Assembly (NCBI GenBank): GCA_963662155.1
Contig: OY759274.1
Span: forward strand, 44,509,065 to 44,573,064
Direction: 5' to 3'
Source: Lamellibrachia columna
Lineage: Eukaryota; Annelida; Polychaeta; Sabellida; Siboglinidae
Length of the DNA stretch: 64,000 nucleotides
Below the pieces are notes generated by a model, which did not search any database, was not told the DNA's origin, and worked only from the letters and a program-made list of their open reading frames with translations. The number at the start of each line of letters is the position of its first letter. Position 1 is the stretch's first letter. Below, in pieces: positions 23,301 through 32,300 of the stretch. Made by a program: the position numbers and the translations under genes.

Positions 23301-26300
23301 GTGATGTTTGGACGACACCGTGTGGCACGGTGTTGTTTGGACGACACCGTGTGGCACGGTGATGTTTGGACGACACCATGTGGCAAGGTGATGTTTGGAC
23401 GACACTGTGTGGCACGGTGATGTTTGGATGACACCTTGTGGCACGGTGATGTTCGGACAACACCGTGTGGCACGGTGATGTTCGGACAACACCGTGTGGC
23501 ACGGTGATGTGTAACTAACCTGTGTGTGTGTGCGTTTATACGAGCAACATTTCTAGACACAGCGACCTAAATCTTATATGACAGCAACCTAGATCTTGAC
23601 GAAAGGTCACAATAGGTTCACCGGCTCAAAGTTATTGATTGACCACTGGTAGACAAATGTGGCCAACTGTTTGCAAGATTGGGACCAGTCCAGTTTCTCC
23701 CTGACACTAAATTGGTTTCAGTCAGGGGTTACACACTGGGGTTACACATGGGGGTTACACACGGGGGTTACACATGGGGGTTACACATGGGTGTTACACA
23801 CGGGGGTTACACACGGGGGTTATACACGGGGCTTACACAACTGATTCTTGCAGCATGATATTGCTGATATGTGCCTTTTCCTAATAAGTTTGTCTCACTT
23901 TGTGGTCTGTGTTAGAAACACATATTTCTTCTCCTGTATCTGTGTAAATCTTCGATAGAGTCGACCGACGTCGAATGACGATCGTGGAGGCAGTCCGACT
24001 GGTCAGCCTAGTCGGGTTCCCACGGACAGCACATACATCAACTACGAAGAGGACGATTATATTGACGAGACGTTTGCTCCAAGTGGAGACAGTCTCGAAC
24101 CGTCAGACAATGGTTACTGGTCTGGACGAAGCTATCCGACCCGCTGCATGTCACTCTATGATTTCCAGGTAGGTGGCGCTACCTGTCATTATTGGTGACG
24201 CCGATGTCATAGTGTCAGGTTTTTGTAAATTTTTCATCATTGATCAGACATTGTACCTTTAACTGAAGATGTGTGCACTAGATGGCGTTAATGTCCATCG
24301 TGTGTCACTTGAATTAGTAAGCATAGTGACTTTGTCACAAGCCAGGGGTTCAGTCATGTTATAACAACTAAGCATTGAAGGTGGATTTATGCATTTGGGG
24401 AATTTCTTGCCACTTCATCAGTAGGCTTATTGTTGTATTTATCTGGATTGCAGGCATCTAATGCAGATGAGTTGAATCTGAAGGAGAACGAGTACTTGGA
24501 GTTGGTGGGAGACGGAGACGGAGATGGATGGGTTCGGGTACGTGAAACGTAATTACTCAGCCTCTTCATACCCACACACATAGTGTGGCACATAAGATTC
24601 AAACAAGATCTTGCCAGTTCTCTCTATCTCGGGCTCTCTTTGCCGCTGTGCCCCATGTGAGCTTATATATGTGTGTGTGTATATGTATATATACATATTT
24701 TTTATATATATATATACGTAATAATTATGGCTGTTCCAAGACTGCACAGAGCAGCCGGCCGCGGCCGTTGTGGGGTCTAATAGGTTAAATGTATATGAGG
24801 GAACTTGCTAAAAGCAGAATCTCAGAAACTCACTGGTAACTTGGTTTATGTAGTTTGTGCATGTGATCTCCCATTCTGAGCACATAGCTTCTCCTGTAGG
24901 CTCGGAACGCCGATGGCAAAGTCGGCTACATCCCAGAAAACTACATTCAGGTGGTGGATGATCAGTCAGAGGTCGTAGACGAAACAGAGGTCATTGTTGA
25001 CAGCGACAGTGAGAGTGCAGCCAATCAGCAGGCAAAACCTCAGTCGCCCCTGGCAACCGGAACGACAGGGAGCGGGGGGTCGGCTTACTCCGCCACGGAC
25101 TACGAAGTTCAAGAAACCGTCATGTCTCCCAGTGTTTCGAGAGGTTGGTATCCATGAAATAGATCATTGCAGTGTTCTAGTTAGATTTCTTGCCATTAAA
25201 ATTGTGTTTTTGTATGTATGGACAAAACTGAAGTGAATTCTGTTGTTGTGGCAAGACCATCTGTTAAATGTACACAGTCTGATCAATGTATGGTAAAATC
25301 ATGTCATACAGTATAAACTATATTTTTCTAACATCCTGACTGACCAAATGTGTTGTAATGAACCACAATATTAAAATCTAATTATGGCATTATGAATATC
25401 GACTTTGCTCTTCAGTATGCAATATAAACATGATATTCGAGTCGAAACAATTAAGTTAAACATATAACAGTCAAATAATTTTTTTTATTGTGGTGCACAT
25501 AACACATTGTCAACTGACATGACATGGTATATTGTCAACTTACATGACATGGTACATTGTCAATGCACATGACATTGTACGTTGTCAATGCACATGACAT
25601 GGTACATTGTCAACTTACATGACATGGTATATTGTCAATGCACATGACAATGTACATTGTCAATACACATGACATGGTATGTTGTCAACTTACATGACAT
25701 GGTACATTGTCAATGCACATGACATGGTATATTATCAGTGCACATGACATGGTACATTGTCAATGCACATGACACGGTACATTGTCAATGCACATGACAT
25801 GGTACATTGTCAATGCACATGACATGGTACATTGTCAATGCACATGACATGGTACATTGTCAATGCACATGACATGGTACATTGTCAATGCACATGACAT
25901 GGTACATTGTCAATGCTCATGAAATGGTACATTGTCAGTGCACATAGCAAACCTTTTGGTGATGCTCGAAATATTTGTTATGTCCTATGCAGCAGCAGTA
26001 GAGGCTGTATGTGTTTATTTTATGTTTGTATGTGTTTATTTTATGTTTGTATGTGTTTATTTTATGTTTGTATGTGTTTATTTTATGTTTGTATGTGTTT
26101 ATTTTATGTTTGTATGTGTTTATTTAATGTTTGTATGTGTTTATTTTATGTTTGTATGTGTTTATTTTATGTTTGTATGTGTTTATTTTATGTTTGTATG
26201 TGTTTATTTTATGTTTGTATGTGTTTATTTTATGTTTGTATGTGTTTATTTAATGTTTGTATGTGTTTATTTTATGTTTGTATGTGTTTATTTTATGTTT

Positions 26301-29300
26301 GTATGTGTTTATTTTATGTTTGTATGTGTTATTGTGTATTATTATCTCGGTAAATAGAGCAGATAAAATGTTATGATAATTCAGTGGTTAGAGTGCCAGA
26401 TGGTCAGTCAAGTCGACTTGGTGCTATTTCAAAGCTTAGGCAATTCTGTTCACTCCACTTTGAATGTGTCTTCTGGAAGAGATACTAAAAACCGTTGGTT
26501 ACTTCTACCTGGTGTCTGTGCCATAGGAAGTAAAAATTCCCACACAGGGAAATGGAAAAACCCCTCATGGACTCACAGAGCCAATGGTCTCGATCTACAA
26601 AAACACATACAGTCGCATTAACTGCTGCTAAACCCTTTCTTTCTCTAATATTGGAGTAAACGCCATGAGTGCCTCATCGAGGTGGATACCAGGCTACATG
26701 GAATGACATTATAACTTGTAGAAGGGCCGTGGGCGATCGCGATCTACGACTACAGGGCAACATGTGAGGATGAATTGTCTTTCCGTGAGGGTCAGCGCAT
26801 CCGACTGATGACCAAGGACGAGAATGGGGTGGACGACGGCTTCTGGCAGGGAGAGATTGACGGGAAAGTCGGGGTGTTCCCCTCCCTTGTGGTCATCGAG
26901 GAGGTCAACATGGATGACCACGATCTGGTCAAGGTGAGAGTCAGCGAGGTTAAAGGTCTCTCCTCAATTCAACTCTTCCACTCGTCTCGTTTTAGAAACA
27001 TTTTGCAAAAAATCAAACCTCCTCCTGCTAACTCGTTTGTGAAATTTTTTTATTTAGTTTTGATGAAATCATCAGATAAACTATTAAATAATTTTTTACT
27101 GGATGCATTCAAAATCAGGCAAAAACAGTCCAGTTCTATATATGTGACCCACCGTAACAAAATGAGTCGGATGTCGGTAAACATGAAACTTCGCAAATGC
27201 CGTTTTTATCAAAAACTGGCTAATCCAACGATTTTGAGATTTTCCCTGAAAATGGTTCCTTAGTATTCATTTTAAAGATTACCACAATTTCTACTGTATA
27301 TTTAGCTATGTTTAATGTATTTTAGTGTTATCTTTGAAGAGCTGTTCGATGTGTTCCGCTTGACTTCCGTAAAACCCAGCCGAAAATGCCGATAATTAAT
27401 CGCTTTTTTCATCCGTAATTTTTGGATGGTCCCTCACAAATGTGGCATCATTGCAAAGCTTTGCATCTCATCTTTCCATATATGGTCATCAAATTAACCT
27501 ATATTACGGATGTGTCGAATAGGAGGGCGTGAGGGGTAGGCACTGTTTGTCCAGCTGTGTAAACAAACCCAGCTTGTTACGATCACGTGATCCAGGAAAA
27601 TTATTTTATTGGCGCAGCAACGAAGTCATTTAAATAATGTTCATAGACGCATGCGCACTATGCCATTCTACCGCGTCACACCCCTCACCCACATGTCGAG
27701 TAGAAAATGGCGTTCGATGTAGATGGTTTGTTGATATCCTGCCCGAAGTTATCGCGACCAGATCAACACTTTGTTAGACAAGTATTTACTAGAGGAAGAC
27801 CAGCAGGACAGTGAACGAGACAGTATAGTCGTTTTGTGGGGCATGGGGCGAGGTCGTCAAGCCCGCAAGACGTGTCCAACTGTGCTCGAGACTGTCCCCG
27901 TTGCTGGGCCGTCCGACCAGCGGGACAGTGAACGAGGCACTAGCCGCTACAGTCGTTTTGTGGGGAAGGGGGCAGGGCACGAGCTCGTCAAGCCTGTTAG
28001 CTATCCCCGTCATCTGCTCTCTCGCCGACGTCATAAAAGAGAGGACGGGGCCGCTGTCCCAGAGATGAATAACTGTTTTGAGGTGTAGCTGTTTATTTAT
28101 GTGTTGTTGTCTTGTATTAAATATGCCATTAATTGGCACTGACATTGTTAAGAACCTCTTGCGCATTTTTTACTATGAAAAGTATCAGATTGAACAAATA
28201 TTATTATAATTATTTCAAACACTTATTTCAGTATACAATTTGGTACACAACTGGTAGAAAACATTTTCAAAAAAGTAGTTTATTTAATACATTTGTGGGT
28301 AATTTCTGGAAAAAATATTTTTGCGACAAATATTGATGTAGCTTTTAGTTACATAGATAATGTGTTCTACAAGTTGTGTAAAGAAGAATAAGCTGCATAT
28401 AACACTAAACACCTTACTTTGTTAGCATTATTACTTCCAGAGATATGAGGCGTTTTTGAGAAAACAGGATTATTTCTTGGAACACGCATGCTTTACCCAC
28501 AAATAAAAATTATTTAGAGGTATGTAATTGCAAATGAAATGAACGGTATGAAAGCAATGCTTTCAAAATAGGGTGGACACATTTTGAATAATAAAATAAT
28601 ATTTTTTTTTAAATCCACTTGCTGAGTCTCCCCTTAGGCTGAATAAATATTATTATTATTATTTAAATCGCAAAAATCAAGTAAGTTTTTATTGCCTCAA
28701 CTTTGCTTTACAAAAGAAGGTCACTAGGAACCATTATCTCAACTAAAATGTGCCACATTATGACACTGGTGGCATAGTGCTGCTAGTTTTGACATTCCTT
28801 AACAATGGTGGTAATTACAAGGCAATTAATTGTATTTTTGTATTTTGTATTTTTTTCTGACAAAGATCATGTTATTATATCAGTAGGATGTCATGAGGAT
28901 GCCTTTATCTTCAAGTGGTCCAAATATCTGCCAGATATGTGCATGGTAACTAAGGTAGCTTTGGTAAGAAACATACTAAACTTTGACGGCTGATTTCTCA
29001 GTTTGAAGATTTCTACCCCATACATGTTTAGCGAAACGTAGCTTCGGCTGGAATCAAGATATCAGAATGTTTGATGATATGAAAGCTGAGATGCTGCTCT
29101 TTTCAACGATGCTAATAACTCTACATGTTCAACTTTGGACATGTGACTCATTTTGTTACGGTGGGTCACATATACTATAACAAGGTTATTGATGCTTTTG
29201 CAAGTTACCTGATCTAACGATCAGAGTCAATTCTTTGGACGATTTCAAATTCAAACACTACAGGTTTGTACTTCAATGAACCTGATTCACGATGGGCTAA

Positions 29301-32300
29301 GTCATTTGAAGTTAAGTTAATGTTAATATTGCAACACAATCACATTGAAGCTCTTTAACTCGACAGGGTTCTACACGGAAAACCTCTGCGATCTTATTAG
29401 CAAAACACAAATCTTCATAGCTTCAGTATTCATGCGAAACAGTTACCATTCTATACTGTGTATAGTATTGTGTGGGAAAAAATTTGCTGATGCCCATCCA
29501 CTGTTTTTGCAACCCAGAAAATCTGCTCACCGGACCGACCAGATCACCCTGCTTTCACGCCCCCTGAACCAGGGCCATTCCCTCCCCACCTGACAGTGAC
29601 AGAACCCAGCCCTAGTCCCAAGGACGAGAGGGCGGCAGAGAGCAATGGTAGGTCATCAATGTTGTTTGTGCACATCTACAGAAGGAAGACAAATCTATGT
29701 AGAAGTGCAGAAAATTAATTAACACTGGTTCCCTAGCAAAGTAAGGACTTGGTGTCAACCAACTATGAGATAAAAAAGGTAAAATTTTCACAGTGTCGTG
29801 TACAATATTACAATATGATGTCCAGTACTGAATTGTGTAAGTTACACGGTGTCCATGGAGTCTCTTTCATGTGACAAAACATTTCCTGTTCACATGGATT
29901 TTTCTTATGGTGTGTACAGGTTTGTGGGACATTTCTAATATATTAGAGATGTTTAACAAACTGAAACAATAAGATTCATGTCAATAGGAAATGTTTTTGT
30001 AATGTGAAAGAAACTTACACCGTGTAAGTTACACCGTGTAACTTACACAGTGTAACTTACAATGTGTAATTTACATAATTCAATAATGTGTTGTTCATAT
30101 TGTACAAGACACAGTGAAAAAGTTCTCATTTTAATCTCATTGTTAGTTGAGACCAAGTCCAAACATTGCTAGAAAACTAATTTTTAGTCATGTTCTGCAG
30201 TTCTACCTGCTGGCTGTTAATACACTTCATTCTGTCTTCCTCCTGGTGCCTGGTGTTGTGTCAGTGCGCACCTCTTATTGTTCCCATCTATGGCCAACTT
30301 GCATTATTAATATCAAATATTATTCGTCGAAAGGAAGCCTGGTTAGTTATGCGTACATTTATTTTTTTACTTTCATATAACATTTCACAGTACTTTACTA
30401 TAGTAGCAGCTATAGTCCTAATTACTATAGTGATGTGATCATGTCTTAGAATGACACTTGTTGTTTAGATTTTGTGCATGTTACTCAGCTATTTTCTTTA
30501 TTCTGCACATATTTGATATGTATAAACGCCTTGTCGATTGCACTTTAGTATCAGCACTACACGTCGGTTGGTTTGAGGATCATTTCACTAACAAGCATGG
30601 GCTGCTTGAATTTACATCTATTTGTCTCCCAAGTGTAACTGATCCATTTCTTTACTGTTTGTGTTTCGAGTATGTTAGTTTGGATCTATTCTATTTGTCT
30701 CTTCACCATTCTATTTTTCGCGGCGAGCTCTCCGGGCCATATAGAACATCCTGGAGAGGCTCCCAGTGTCGTTGCAGGGCGTGTCCCAATAGAACACCCT
30801 GAAGACACTCCCGGGGTCGTTGCAGGGCATGTCCCAATAGAACATCCTGGAGAAGTTCCCAGGGTCGTTGCAGGGCATGTCCCAATAGAACACCCTGGAG
30901 AGACTCCCAGGGTCGTTGCAGGGCATGTCCCAATAGAACACCCTAGAGAGTCTCCCGGGGTCGTTGCAGGGCGTGTCCCAATAGAACACCCTGGAGAGGC
31001 TCCCCGGATCGTTGCAGGGCATGTCCCAATAGAACATCCTGGAGAGGCTCCCATGATCGTTGCAGGGCATGTCCCAATAGAACACCCTGGAGAGACTTCC
31101 GGGGTCGTTGCAAGGCGTTTCCCAGTAGAACACCCTGGAGAAGCTCCCGGGGTCGTTGCAGGGCATGTCCCAATAGAACACCCTGGAGAGGCTTCCAGGG
31201 TCGTTGCAGGGCGTGTCCCAATAGAACACCCTGGAGAAGCTCCCGGGGTCGTTGCAGGGCGTGTCCCAATAGAACACCCTGGAGAGACTCCCGGGGTCGT
31301 TGCAGGGCGTGTCCCAATAGAACACCCTGGAGAAGCTCCCGGGGTCGTTGCAGGGCATGTCCCAATAGAACACCCTGGAGAGACTCCCAGGGTCGTTGCA
31401 GGGCATGTCCCAATAGAACACCCTGGAGAGACTTCCGGGGTCGTTGCAGGGCGTGTCCCAATAGAACACCCTGGAGAAGCTCCCGGGGTCGTTGCAGGGC
31501 GTGTCCCAATAGAACACCCTGGAGAAGCTCCCGGGGTCGTTGCAGGGCGTGTCCCAATAGAACACCCTGGAGAAGCTCCCGGGGTCGTTGCAGGGCATGT
31601 CCCAATAGAACACCCTGGAGAGACTCCCAGGGTCGTTGCAGGGCATGTCCCAATAGAACACCCTGGAGAGACTCCCAGGGTCGTTGCAGGGCATGTCCCA
31701 ATAGAACACCCTGGAGAGACTTTCGGGGTCGTTGCAGGGCGTGTCCCAATAGAACACCCTGGAGAAGCTCCCGGGGTCGTTGCAGGGCGTGTCCCAATAG
31801 AACACCCTGGAGAGACTCCCGGGGTCGTTGCAGGGCATGCCCCAATAGAACACCCTGGAGAGGCTCCCCGGATCGTTGCAGGGCATGTCCCAATAGAACA
31901 CCCTGGAGAGACTCCCAGGGTCGTTGCAGGGCGTGTCCCAATAGAACACCCTGGAGAGGCTCCCATGGTCGTTGCAGGGCATGTCCCAATAGAACACCCT
32001 GGAGAGGCTCCCTGGATCGTTGCAGGGCATGTCCCAATAGAACACCCTGGAGAGACTCCCAGGGTCGTTGCAGGGCGTGTCCCAATAGAACACCCTGAAG
32101 AGACTCCCGGGGTCGTTGCAGGGCATGTCCCAATAGAACATCCTGGAGAAGTTCCCAGGGTCGTTGCAGGGCATGTCCCAATAGAACACCCTGGAGAGAC
32201 TCCCAGGGTCGTTGCAGGGCATGTCCCAATAGAACACCCTAGAGAGTCTCCTGGGGTCGTTGCAGGGCGTGTCCCAATAGAACACCCTGGAGAGGCTCCC

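Noticed and set aside
22821..23560. Three overlapping minus-strand frames of over 200 codons
   Set aside because: Product of the 29-bp minisatellite; all three frames open, none with a domain.
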